Assembly: GCA_033063855.1 (NCBI GenBank)
Contig: CP093830.1
Location: forward strand, 10,478,854 to 10,542,853
Direction: 5' to 3'
DNA length: 64,000 bases
Source: Smittia aterrima
Lineage: Eukaryota > Arthropoda > Insecta > Diptera > Chironomidae
Both the position numbers and the translations under genes were made by a program. The notes under the pieces are model-generated. The model had not been told where the DNA came from, made no database searches, and saw only the letters and a program-made list of their open reading frames with translations. Below, piece by piece: positions 47,401 through 59,900 of the stretch (its first letter is position 1; every line of letters starts with the position of its first letter).

Positions 47401-50400
47401 ACGTGAAGGAATAATCGGTATTCACGACACACAACGTACAGCAACAATGGAATGTAACTCAGCAGCGGAAACTTTGCATAATAAAGAGTAAAAGTTGCTC
47501 TGGCTGTGAATCATGACTTAATCATATTCGAATTTATGAATCTCCGAGAGTTTCTAAAATATTCACTGGATTTATCACTTCAGAAAAGTTCTTCATTCGG
47601 ACTACGACGAAAGACGAGGAAGAGAAAGAAAAAGAAAATTTCCTTCCTAGTTCTTGCACAAATATTCACTTAATGAACTTCATTTAAATTCCTAAATCCA
47701 ATAGCTTTCAATGACTCACCATATTCTGGAATCACTAGACGACTTTCCTTCTGAAAATAATTAGTTTAATGACGCTCGAAAAAGGGAAGCCTGAAATTGC
47801 ATGGTTTGTATGAAAGAACGACGACGCATTGCATGAAATCGTAGTAAAAGAGAGAGAATGAGTTGCGCAAGTAGTTAACACCAAAAGAGAATTGTAAAAC
47901 TTTGAGAGAAGAGAAAAGTTGTTGAAAACAGGTTTCAGTGATTTTTTTCCACACAAGCCGCATTTGAAAGTAACTTGCATGGAGAGAAAATATGAATTCA
48001 GTTAACCGCGAGACTTCAAATTGAAAAGAAGCTTAAAACAAAGAACTCGAAACGACCAGAGAAAAGTACGACTCGAGAATAATCAGAGAACCCGGGTCGG
48101 TGGAATTTCGTTATCAGTTTGAAGCTGCTGTGGGAATAAAACATTTGTGTGATTGAAAAGTTATGCGAGGGATTGAAAACATAGAAATCTCGTGAGAAAA
48201 GAAAAAAAAATAAGAACAAAGTTTAAGAAGCCGTAGAAGCCGAACCGAAAACAAAAGGATTAGACAGCAGACGGAAAAGTTTTTTTTTTGTTTAAACGAG
48301 GTAAGTTGGAACTCTAAAGTTGAGCCACAGCCTCAACCCCGGCTACGATCTAATAAATCATAAAGTTAAAGTTCAGTGTGAATACAGCAAACGACTAAAG
48401 CCAATCACACTTCTCGTGATCAGAAAGTTTTTCCTCGTCATTTTCTGAGATGTTCGTTTGACCCTTTCTTTCTCTCTCCCGCATATCTCGAGAAAAATAC
48501 TTTCATTAAAGTCACATCTTTCGAGGCAGCACAAGTAAAACTTTCTTCTCGAGTTTCTTCTCGCTTCTTCGTCGTTCGGTTAACAATCGAGAAGATATTC
48601 ATTCAGAGATATTTTTCTTCCCAATTGAACAACCGCAATCACTTGATGTAATAAAACAAGTTAATAAAGAGAAACCACAAAGAACATTGAAGACGATAGA
48701 GGAGAGAGAAAGAAAAGTGGTTGTTGATGCAGCATAACAACAGCATAAGCATAACAACAACAAATTGTTGAAGTCGTCTCGAGTTTCCTTCAACTTTATT
48801 TAGAACTCGCTGGCGAAGCAGAAGAAGAACTATTAGTGAAGATTTCTTTTTCATGATTAGTCGTAGTTTGTTAACGAATATTAGCCTCGTTATGAGAATA
48901 CTAAAATGTTCACCGTTGTAAGGCCATCGAAGTTGATCTTTAAATGACAAACTTCACGTTATGTATCGGCAAACAGCCGGCGAGATCATTAAACAAACTC
49001 TTAGAAATCGATCAGTAGCTTCCCTTGCTCAACTAACTACTTTATCGTTTAAGCACGAAACTGGAAACTCATTTAAATAAAGTTCACCCGACAATTTTCA
49101 CCGGAGCTTAACGAATTCCGAAATCTGAATTTTCAATTAAAATGGAATAAGTGTTGAATCCCTCAGTTCACTCACTAACTCACTGGTTATATACGCGGGC
49201 GAAAAGGGCGAAGAAGGGTTCCATCCAGTGCCAGAAAGCGTGACTGATAGGTGTCAGTAAATCCCATCCTCATTAATTAAAAGAAACAACAATAAATACA
49301 TCTGACGTTCAGGCGCAAAATATTCAACTTAATCCTTTGCAACAGGCAGACAGGCAGTTCTGCTCTTTACATTTAGATTCGACTGTTGTTTGTTTAGGGT
49401 ATGTGAATGTGCATATATTTACTCCATGGCAGCGATCTCAGTGAGTTGGAAGAAGGCAAGATGGAAAAATATTTTGACATTAAATTAAGCGAGAGATCCG
49501 TTCGTGTTTCGAGGGATGTATCGTTAACGAAACTCATTAGCATCTCGACGAAATGTATAGCGTTCAACTGATGTTTGCTGTTTGCTCGTGTGAATTGATT
49601 TTCACACTTTGATGTTTTCCTAGCAAGTTAACAAGCCTTTCACCGAAAAACACAGAGAGTCGAAGAATTGAGATTCGTTTAAAGTTGAACTGCCAATTTT
49701 CTATTTAAACCAACTTGCCTTGCTCACTCACTGATCACATCCTTGAAATCGATTTCAATTTAATTTAAAATTATACCGTGAACCATAGAAATGTAACTAT
49801 TGCCACACGCAGCATGAATTCATGAGAGGAACGTTCGACAATTGCGTCACGTTGCGACTAATTCAAATATTCGATTCGCTCGTTTTACGGATGTTGAGTA
49901 AATATCAAATGAACGAGCCCAGCAAGCTGCAAATTTCTTCTTCTTCTTTGTCCTTTCCATTTGTGACATGAGAACTTGAGTCACCCTTCCAAATCAAAGG
50001 GACGTACAATACAATGAAAATCCATTCGTTCACCAGTTGCAAGTTTCTGCACTTCTCAACTCTTCGCGCTGGAAGTTGACTAAGCACAGCGAGAGCTCAC
50101 GGCATCCCCTCGTTGAAACCTTTCCGAGCAATAACAACATTACACAACTTTCCAGTTATGGATTGTCATAAAAAAGATCTAATGAACATTTCAGAGGGAA
50201 CGTGAGACATAAATCATCGAGGAATGCACGCAGTTCGCATTGAATACATTCAGTTGCAGCGACCATAAAAAAAAACTCCGTCGAGTGAAACTTCGCTCCG
50301 GCAATAATTGGGTTCATCTCTTTATGACATTGGCTGTGGCCAAAGTCTTTCAATTTCGTTAGTTTCATGCATGAGTGGACACTGTTGCCGTGTCAACTTT

Positions 50401-51929
50401 TTTTTTTGTTTTATTTTGTTTTCCTCTCCCCGTCGTGTGTTGTCGATACTTTCACATCGATGGTGATCAGATAGAGAAGCATATGGCCGACGTTAGAATC
50501 AATAATTCACTATCTTATTTATTTGGGCTTATGTTTGAGAGATGTCGAGACGAGAGAAAACAGTCGCTATTTAGTCAATAAAGCAAATAAAAATTATTTT
50601 GATTGAAATTTATTAAATCTTCTTCTTACTTATTTGTCATGTGAGACATGAAATTGAACAAAATTTTTATTTCGATGGCAAGAGAAGAGTCGCAATTGTT
50701 GTGATCAAGCAGAGCATCGTCTCGTCTCGAAAAATAATTTCTTGTCACAAGAGTGACAGATGCGATGATGTTTTTTCACTGAAAAGACTTTTTTTATGAA
50801 TTGAAATGCAAAAGCAGCGCGACATCTCAAAAAGAAACCAACGACGCTCCGTCATCAACAAACTTTTTTCTTAATTAATGGCAATCATCGTTCAACGACC
50901 AGTGAAGTGTTTTACGTAAATACTTTCAAAACAAGTCTTTATAAGTGCTGCAGTTGGCTAGTCAATGGAAAAGTCTAACTACGAACGGATTTGACGGACT
51001 CAATTGTGCAGAAATCTCTCTCACTCCATCTCGCTTCACTTTAAAATGCGCAATCTGATCTGTTTATTTATTTTAAGGGCATGTGATGTCATAAATCTTT
51101 TACCTGAGGCTAAATTCGTTTACGTTCCTCGCCTTTCATGAGACATCGTTTAAAGTATTTCGTTCCTTCAAAGAAGCCTCATAAGAATGGAAATGAAATC
51201 ACGGTAAAGTGTCAAAATACACACATGCTCGAGAAAGCCTCTAAAGCGTCGTGGAGGAAAATAAAATGCTGCAGCATGAAGTGAAAGACTGTGCGATTTT
51301 TTATTGAAAAAAATATTTTTTTTCTCGTGCTGTATTTACGACCTTTTTATAAATGCGTTAGGCATGTTTATGGATTGTTTTGTTTCCTTTTCATAAAAAA
51401 ATTATTCGACTGCTTTTCTTGAGCAAACAAATGGTCTCGTCGTTTGAATCGATTTTTTTCTCTCTTTTCTATGTCGCTCGACTAGAGAACGAAAACGATG
51501 AGAATGATGTCTTGAAGGTCTTTAAAAACTACTTAAAAGAAAATGATTTACTCCGAAACGCTAAACTATCGAGAGTTTTATAAAGAGTCGTAAAAAATGA
51601 ATGGGTGAGAAAATGCGTCTCATGACAGCTAAGAAGTTAAGCGTTTTCTTCGTTACAATCCTCGCAAAGCCTTTTTGATAACTCTCGTACATTACATTCA
51701 TGGAATGAAATCCTTTTGCCGAAGCCCAATGATGATCCGAGTGAATAAAAAATCCATTAGAAGAATGAAAAATGTTTAAAAGTTTAATGCTCATAGCGTT
51801 GTTGCCAACTTTGCTGATGTTTCTTTTGTTTGCGGAAACATCTGGCCAGTCACTGAATTGTTTCTCGCTTGTGATTTATCCAAAGTTCTGAAGAGAAAAC
51901 TCAAATCATTTGAGAATTGTGCAATCTCG
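44481..51929. other. Gene-poor region upstream of copy B
   Basis: No supported protein gene. It includes the third member of the 33489/38227/45874 repeat, the right arm of the 44/48 kb inverted repeat, and the 50070-50530 block. A donor-like GTAAGT at 48301, after a purine-rich stretch, could mark a leader exon of copy B, but this is only a guess. Confidence 0.45.
50070..50530 (+). repeat. Repeat shared with 60715-61135 (direct) and 30780-31000 (inverted)
   Basis: The strongest part, from about AATAATTGGGTTCATCTC through TGACATTGGCTGTGGCC, is about 50 bp without a mismatch at 50.3 and 60.9 kb. Flanks share the CATCCCCTCGTTGA and CACAACTTTCCAGTTAT patches, and the segment near AAGCATATGG follows. 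The inverted relative lies upstream of copy A, so the element marks the upstream flank of each gene unit. Confidence 0.75.
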
Positions 51930-52815
51930 AAAGGTACAAATATTTGAAATTGCACAATCATTGTCTTTCCGGGTGGCTTGAGATAATGGCCCTTGACATC
52001 ACTTTGCATCGCAAGTTTTTATCGCAATTTGCATTTCAAATTCAAGCAACGACGACGAGATTTACATTGTGGATAACGAAATTAATTAAAAGTTTTCTCT
52101 TTTTCGTTTAAGGACATGCAGCAGCAGCAACTCGCTCAGTTGACATTTGTAGAATCAAACGGACTGTGAGTCATCTCTCCACAACGTGTATAATCTTCCG
52201 CTTCGTCAAACTTATGCTGCTTTGTGGATGTGCAGTTCATCATTATCGAAATGGCACGACAAGCATACAGTGTGCCACGCAAAAAACTCTTTGAAGTGCT
52301 TGTGTTAATTATTTCTTGTTTAATCTCGGCTGTTTGTGCCGAGCAATCGTGGGATCATGTCGTCGACTTGGATTCGAACTTTCAACTTCTTTGGACTGTT
52401 CGTGAGCCCGACATCATTTTTGAAGTGCAAGTGAGAACTCGCGGTTACATTGGCTTTGGATTCTCTCGCGATGGAACTATCTACGGTGCTGATGTATTCA
52501 TTGGTTGGATCGACAACGGACACACATTCTTTCATGTAAGTTGAACTTGTTTTCTTTTAAGCAAAAGGGTTGACGAACAACAATTTCAGCGCCCTAAGCG
52601 ATTTGCAAAACTAATTATAGAGCTTAAAACTTCATGAAACAAAAGAAAAATTGCTTTACTCTTCCTTGATTGCTACCTCCTCCATCTTCTTCTTCTTTTC
52701 GCGAAACATGGCGACACAAGATGCAGCAGCAAACGAAGTGCACATGCGACGACAAACAAAGCCTTTAAACCTTTCGCATGAGCCATTGTTGTGTGTTTCA
52801 TAAATTTCTGATAAC
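51930..52815. repeat. Inverted-duplication arm around exon 1 of copy B
   Basis: Reverse-complement partner of about 27600-28480. It spans upstream DNA, the leader exon (52113-52165), exon 1 and the first 270 or so bases of intron 1. Confidence 0.85.
52113..52235 (+). other. Predicted 5' leader exon (52113-52165) and intron of copy B
   Basis: TTTAAG acceptor, a 53-nt exon beginning GACATGCAGCAGCAGCAA, a GTGAGT donor at 52166, and a 70-nt intron ending TGTGCAG at 52235. The structure is shared with copy A. The exon's ATG at 52117 opens a frame that, after splicing, overlaps the main start in another register, so it could dampen translation. Confidence 0.45.
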
Positions 52816-55800
52816 CGAAAAGGAAGAAGAACAATAACTGAGTGAGCGAGAATATTAAAGAAGAATGTAAAACAATGGAATTTACAGAAGCAAAGGAAAT
52901 TGTGAAAAAGTAACCGACAAACATAAATAATGCATTATCGTTAATAATTTACTGCACAGCTACTCTGTAGTTAAGGATTCCTTGTGTAAAAAAGAAAAAT
53001 TCGATTTACTGATTGTTCTTCTTCCCTCTCTCACTCTTCTTCTGTCCGAGCTTGCGATTCCGCGATGCTAAATCATCTTTTTTTCGGGGAACGAGAAAGA
53101 ATGATAAAGTTGAAATTTTTTTCCTTTCTTGTTCTCTTTGCGAACCCTTTTCGTCGTCCAATTATTTCGCTTTCTTGCTTCTTGTTCGTGATTTTATTGA
53201 TCCATAAAGTTTTATTAAAGTTTGAAGAGTCTAATGAGCGTAATTGATTGCAAATTTTTATTGTTCTTGTTTCTCTTTTTTTTTCAGGATTGTCACATTA
53301 AAACGCACAGTTCAACGGGCGAGCCCGTTCCTGATACGTCTCAAGACTACGTTCTACTCGCGAGCAGCGAGAACGCGACGCATACAACTTTACGATTCCG
53401 TCGAAAACTTGACACTTGCGACGAAAAGTTCGATGTTCCTATCACGGTAAGAGTCAATAATTCACTCGTTAATCTTATCAGAAATTATACAGAAAAAGTC
53501 GTTGTTCGAAATGGTTTTTCGGAGCAACTCGAGCGGCACCTCAAAGACAAAGGAAATGCCATTAATAATGGAATATGAATATTAACGTTTAGCTGATAAA
53601 CAGCTTTCACGTTCTTTTTTGGTCTAGAGTCATTATTGAAACTCGAGGAAGACCGACCGCGGGTATGGTTCCCAATAATTAACATATCATGCAAATGGAG
53701 AGCCGCTCATGCATATCGCCTTACACAAACAAGTTTCAAATACTCATTCTCGCTTGCTCACTCCTTGCGTTCTCATAATTCTGTCATAAGATATAATTTA
53801 TGATTAGAAACACAAATGGCTTAGATACATACTTTCGTTTTTTACCGGTTGTTTGTGTGTCTGATGGTTCCAAGCAGCATGAAATTTTCGGGTTGTTAAA
53901 AAGTCTTTTAAGCACCTGCGCTTACTTTTTGTCAGAATGAAGTTTAATAGTTGAGAAAGTTCTAAACGAAAATTAATGGTTAAACCCTCATTACTACATC
54001 CACTAATTTATCTATTAGGCTTTTAATCATGAAATTTTATGGGTGGGAAGAAGGCAAAACAGTTGCAGCAAAGCGTGTGCTAATAACTAAACGAGCTCTT
54101 AGTGATTCAATTGAGTAGAGAGAAGAGCGTCCTTGCCTTGGTTGGATGGTCGCATTTGCCGCCACTGTCTTTACAATGCATTAAGGCTCTCAGCAATTTG
54201 CTTTAATTTTTCAATCAGCTTGAATTGCATTTTTCAATTTATTTCTCTCTCTTTTCGTCTTTCCCTCCACATTTCCTCCCAGAAGCACTTTCCCCGCAAC
54301 AAAATCTTTATCTCCAACCAATTCTAAGATGGAAAAGTAATTTTTCTCTTCGCTTATACAATATTTACCGTCTTTTTAATGTCATGCTAAATTGCTTTTC
54401 CATTCCTCGCTTGCACTTCTGCAGCAACGAAGAACGAGAAGGTTTACTCCATCGTCTTCTTCTTGTTTCCGTCTCAGTCTTGTATTTCACTTGGTTTGCG
54501 TCGAGTTCTCGAAACGCCTCGTAATTTTTTAATAATAAATTAATCTTTTTTAAGTTTTAAGTCAGCAATTTTTCCCTCGCTCTCTCTCTACCTCTTGTTG
54601 CTGCTTGCAAAGTAAATTAATATATTTCTCCGTCTCTGCGTCGCAAATGAACTTGAGAAGAATACCGGGAAAGGCAACGGAGCTTGAGAGAAAGAAATGT
54701 TTGTAATGTGAATGGACATGGCAAATTGACGAGTTATGGCGCAAGAAATATGACTGGACGGTTCCCTAATTAAAAAAAATTGTTATTAACATGGGAAAGA
54801 AAATGTCGCTTGCTGTAAACGTCTGTTGAACCTTGAGCCGTTCGAAGGAATAAACAACTCTGAGATCTTGATAAAATGTCACTGTGAATGAAACTGTACA
54901 CGAAGTCTTTAATTTATGTTTGCAGAGTGACACAATGAACATCATTTACTTGTACCACGACGAGAAACCAAAGAGGGGACAGATCCGTAAAGGAAGCTTA
55001 TCTGATCCTGTCATGGCGATGCATCCCGTTCGCTCTCTGCTCCTTCTACAGAAGAGTCAGCAGAACAAGTTCAGTAAGAAGCAAGAGGTTGAGTCATTCG
55101 AGATAAGAAATCGAAATGTGAGACTCCCACAAGCTCCATCGAAGATGGTAAAATGGTGTCATGTCCATCGACTAAGGAACATCACTCAGAGTCACATGAT
55201 CCGCTATGAGCCAACGTTCTCGTCGAGAGACTCTCAGAATTTCATTTCGTTCATGCGTCTCTATGAATGTAAAACGTCTGCTGATAGTTTGTACTCCGAG
55301 GATGATGAGGAATGCAGCGAAGGCTTAAGGGCAATGCGCAAATGCTTCACAGTCGTTGCGACATGGAGCAAAGGCTCAGAGGGCTTCTCATTTCCCAAGG
55401 ATGTCGGATATCCACTTGATGGAACATCCTCCGACACATTCATGCTGGAAGTTCATTATCAGCCTGTAAATAAAAGACAAATCGAGGACAGTTCAGGCTT
55501 CAAACTTTATCATACGACCGAGCGAAGGAAGTTTGACGCTGGAACACTTTCAGTTGGAATCGAAGCTAACTTTCTTCACATTATTGCGCCGGGCTTTAAA
55601 CGAGTCATCTCGACCGGTCATTGTACATCAAACTGCACACAGAAGGCACTTCCAGTCGAAGGCATCAACATCTTTGGCGTCAACATGCAGACACACAGCT
55701 TAGGGCGGAAAATCAAGATTGGTGTGATTCGCAACGGAGAAGAGTTGGCGCCAATTGCTCAAGAATCAAACCTGAACTCTGATTATATCGAGAACAGAAT

Positions 55801-56600
55801 TCTGAGTAAAGCAAGCAAGTTAATGCCAGGCGATCATGTGACTGTCGAATGTACTTACAACACTTACGAGCGAGAGCGTTTTACATTGGGAGGAGACTCG
55901 GATGACGAAGAAGTTTGCATGGCGACGTTGATGTATTATCCAAGACAAGAACAACTCGTCTCATGCAACTCGCAAACGAACGTCGCTAATCTACTCAAAG
56001 CATTAGGAATTGAACGGTTATCGTAAGTTCAACGAAGTGCTCCGTGATAATGAAAATTGAAAACTAAAATTCTCGTTTCTCTCTCACGTTTAGAAAATCC
56101 GGTGACCAGCCTGTGATTAAAAGTCCCGAAAAGTATGCGGGACGAACGTTGGAGCGTCATTTGCAGTTGTACGATTGGAAGAACGGCTACGATGCGTTCG
56201 ATCGAATCATTAAAACTTCATCGTTCGATGGCATTTGCAACAGCGCATTCGTTTCTAGTCGAGTAAGTTTGAGATAATTTTAACAATGTTTCGCATCGAG
56301 CTAACGAATAAATTCTTCATCGATGAACAGGTTCCAGGAACTCCGGCGAATATCATCAAACCTTTCACATCATTGGACTCCTCATGCCAGTTGAGCAACG
56401 TGAAAACTAATTCGCTTTACAATGACTCAATGATGAATGTCGATAACGATAATTCTATTGAGAACAGTGACAAAAGTGAATTGCTGAAAAACTCTCGAAT
56501 GTTCACACTTCATTCAATGAACAGTGGCCCAAACCATAAAGGCGAGCATCGACTCGTATCTCTGCTGCTGCTCGTCACATTCATCCTTAAACATTTATGA
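52251..56600 (+). CDS. DBH-like (MOXD1-type) monooxygenase, copy B, probable pseudoenzyme
   Basis: Five coding exons: 52251-52535, 53288-53446, 54926-56022, 56094-56262, 56331-56600; 659 aa. Same layout as copy A: signal peptide (1 to about 30), DOMON, two Cu2-monooxygenase domains, linker, hydrophobic tail (LVSLLLLVTFILKHL) suited to a GPI or membrane anchor. Copper-ligand positions: SF at 256-257 (55247-55252) instead of HH, His325 kept, Gln403 (55688) instead of His, His405 kept, Val478 (55913) instead of Met. Structural cysteines such as TGHCTSNCTQ are kept and there are no breaks, so the fold is probably selected while catalysis is probably lost. Against copy A I count one difference in exon 1, 33 of 159 nt in exon 2, and six (all silent) in exon 3. 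The tails after NIIKPF are unrelated in sequence. Confidence 0.88.
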
Positions 56601-56963
56601 TGTTTAAATTTCATTAATTTAAATGTGAAAAGTTTCGAAAACTAGTCAAACATTAGTGCATTTGGGAAATGCAAGCTCGCTTCGACAATCCTCCTCCCCC
56701 TTCGACAACACATCAAGCAGCAGCAGCAGCCTTCGGACATGGACATCAAATAAAAGAAGAAGAAGAAACCTTTGGATGAACTTTATTTGTACAAAGAGGG
56801 ATCCACTAGAGACTGAAACGATCGATCAACGTAGGTTTATGGCGACGACACGACACTGTAATGAAATGGCTGGCATGTTAATCCTGCACCAACAACCATT
56901 CTAGAAAATTTATATTTTCAAACGTGTAAAAAATAAGCTGTGATAAAAAGTTTAAAACCAAGC

Positions 56964-56969
56964 AATAAA
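56964..56969 (+). terminator. Candidate polyadenylation signal of copy B
   Basis: AATAAA lies about 365 nt after the copy B stop codon, a reasonable 3' UTR length. The UTR includes a short CAG repeat near 56718. Confidence 0.5.
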
Positions 56970-59900
56970 AGTTTAAATAGAACTGCGACGACTTATTTCT
57001 CGATATTTCGCTTTCAAGTTTTATGTTCGCAGCTTCATTCAATATTCATCATGGATTTTTTGACAGTTTGAGTGACGTGTTCTGGTCGAGACAACGGAGA
57101 AGGAAAAAAAATTATTTCCGAAGGCACTTTGACGTGCGAAAGATGAGACGTTTTAGAAAGTTCAAGACCATCGACGAACAATATTTTCTATTTATTTTTG
57201 AACTTCATGAAAAGCTTCCATAATTGACTTGGGCGAGCATCGTTCGATGGTTTATTGCTTGTTGAATCATAATTGATGTTTTTATTGTGAAACTAACGGC
57301 GTTGTCATGAGCAGCGAGTTGATTGAAGTCTCAAAAGTGATCAACACAAAGTCAAAGGCGACGTTTAAACTAAAGCCCAAGCTCGTCAAGTCCAAGATGT
57401 TTTCTTCTTCCTTTTTCTCGTTAAACAGTTTCCGATGATGAATTAACTTCTAATGATGAAATCATAAACAAGTTCTCGTCGACGCTTGTTTAATCGACAA
57501 TCAGAAAATGATGGATTTACCATCGAAAAATATTGGAAGGCAATTACATGGGCGTTCGACTATCACGTTTGTATCTCCAGCGATGAATCAATGAAAGACC
57601 TTTTGTGTACAAGAGAGACTCGACGAAAATGGTTCTTAGCCATTTCTCCAATAGCTAACACCAAATGCGTACGAGAATTCTAATTATAAATTCCTCTTCT
57701 AATTGAGAAAAAGAATGATTAAGTTGTCATAAATTGTGAAATTTATTCCACCGCAGGCTCAACTTCATTATATCGACGACAGAAAGAAAGAAATCGTACA
57801 CGCCGTGGCGAATTAGCATATTTTTAATGGTCCGACTATTGAATATTCCCGTGAAGATCGTTTGAAGAATTTTGAACCAGTTACTTAATTGCTATTTTTC
57901 GATGAATCGTCTTTATAGTCCGAAACAAGCAAGTCCACTTAAATCTATTTTAAATATAAAGTTTTCAGCTTCGAGAGAAATATTAGATGAATGTTAATGA
58001 ACTTGTTAACATGGCCCCATTCGTCGTTCGAACTGCCTTTCGGAACTGATTTACATGGATATTGTTTTATTTCCAATCTCAATCTCCAATGTAAAGACCA
58101 ACGGGGACAAACATTCATTAACTTAGGAGCTCGCTCGCTTGCTCGGTGAATTCATTTAAACTTTAACGTTCAATAATTGCGCTTATTAAAATGATGCCGA
58201 ATTATGCAAATGCCGGAGCAGAAATTACGATTTGAAACAAAAAAAAGTCTTAATGAACACTTCCAAAGCAAATATTCAACCGAAAACAATATAATTATGC
58301 AAATCAAATGGCCGTCGTTAGAAATGTCTGCTGCTGTTTAATGGCAGTTCGTGATTCTTGTTCATCCCTCGGACAAGAAATTGAACAAAAGGAATAGAAG
58401 AGTCTTAAGGGAACCTTTCAAGCGAAGGAGAGAGAGAAATTTTCCTTTGAACCTGTCGACTTTCTTATTAAACTTATGAAGAGAAATACAAACCTGAGCT
58501 ACGATCACCTTTGACAACCGTCACCTTAACGTCGTTGTTGCCTTCTTGGAGGTGAGTAAAGTGGAAAACAAAAGCAAATATTTGAAATTCTAAACAGACA
58601 GTCGAGAATATTTTGAAGTGAATGAAGCATGAAATAAATAGAAAACGAAAAAACATGTTTTGTTTCTCAAATTAGACGACTTTACCTGATGGGGGAGAGA
58701 CAGCGAGAAGTGATTGATGAGAATCGGAGTTAATTTTTATGACACAACAAATATTATCAATTCAAAAGGGAAGAAAGGTGAAGACTAAAATGTTAATTGA
58801 GCTTTGAAATTTTAATACTTCATCATTTCTCTTCCTTTCTTTGTGATGGGGGGTGAGCTCACCAATAATAACGATGTTTTGCAAATCACAGAAGCTACTT
58901 AGGACTGAGACCGATCCATCAAAATACAAATGAATCCTATTAGACGTCGTCTGAGACGTCATTCATCGACCCTCCCTCTAATTCAAAATTAATACTTTCT
59001 CTCGGAAGTTTGTCGTCGTCCCTTAAAAATCTCACTCGTTTTCGCTTTCGTTTGAAACGTTCGCCGTAACCATAGCAGTTCCAGGATCATATAATGCCCC
59101 ACTGACACCAATTACTTCGTAGAACTCTCAACTGATGAGGAACATTTTGCATGCGACCCGAAACCTTTTTCCTGCTAACTTTAAACATGTGCCTTTCTAA
59201 CAATATGTTGCTGCTGTTCGGTTTCGGCTTGTTTTAGACACAAGCACAAGAATGCGAAGCAGAATAAACAAAAATCTTTTTAATTTTTGTTGCTGCTCGA
59301 CTCGCATGTCCAGTGAGTCACTTTCGAAACCTGCTTTGAGCGGGGCCCATAAATTGTTTAGATAATTGTCTCGTTTACTCTGCCACCCATTGATTTGTAG
59401 AACCGTGTCTTTCACTTCTACAATGTTTAGCATCAGAACTAAATGAAGTCGTTAAAGGAAGGCAGTTGAATGCGCAGCTCTTTCGGTTCTCAATTTCAAT
59501 GGATTACAGAAAAAAAAAACTTTCTTTCTCGATTTCTTTTTGTGTTCTTCGGCAGGGTGTCTCACGTTCATGAAGTTTATTTAAATCTCATCTTGAAGAC
59601 GACACAAATGTCTTCAGTTCTTCCGCGTGCACGAAACTTTTTAAAAAAGTGAAAACAATTTCTTTATTTAGATCGAACAATAAATAAGTAATGAAGGGAA
59701 CAATTATCGTCATTAGCCAGCTTTAGTTATTCCGTCGACCCAAGTAAAAGACTTGGCATTGAGCCTTCAAGAAAATATCTCTCATCAACCATTTTAAATG
59801 GATTCAATTAATCATGAAATTGTAAAAGTTTCAATTGGATTTTTGCTGATTTTCTAAACATCTCTGACAGGCTTTGAGATCATCAAGGAACGGAAGGAAG

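Noticed and set aside
23666..56600. The inverted pair as an assembly artefact (two haplotypes joined head to head)
   Set aside because: Exon 2 divergence, unrelated C-terminal tails and dissimilar long introns are far beyond normal allelic differences, and the flanks beyond each copy differ. It still needs long-read confirmation.
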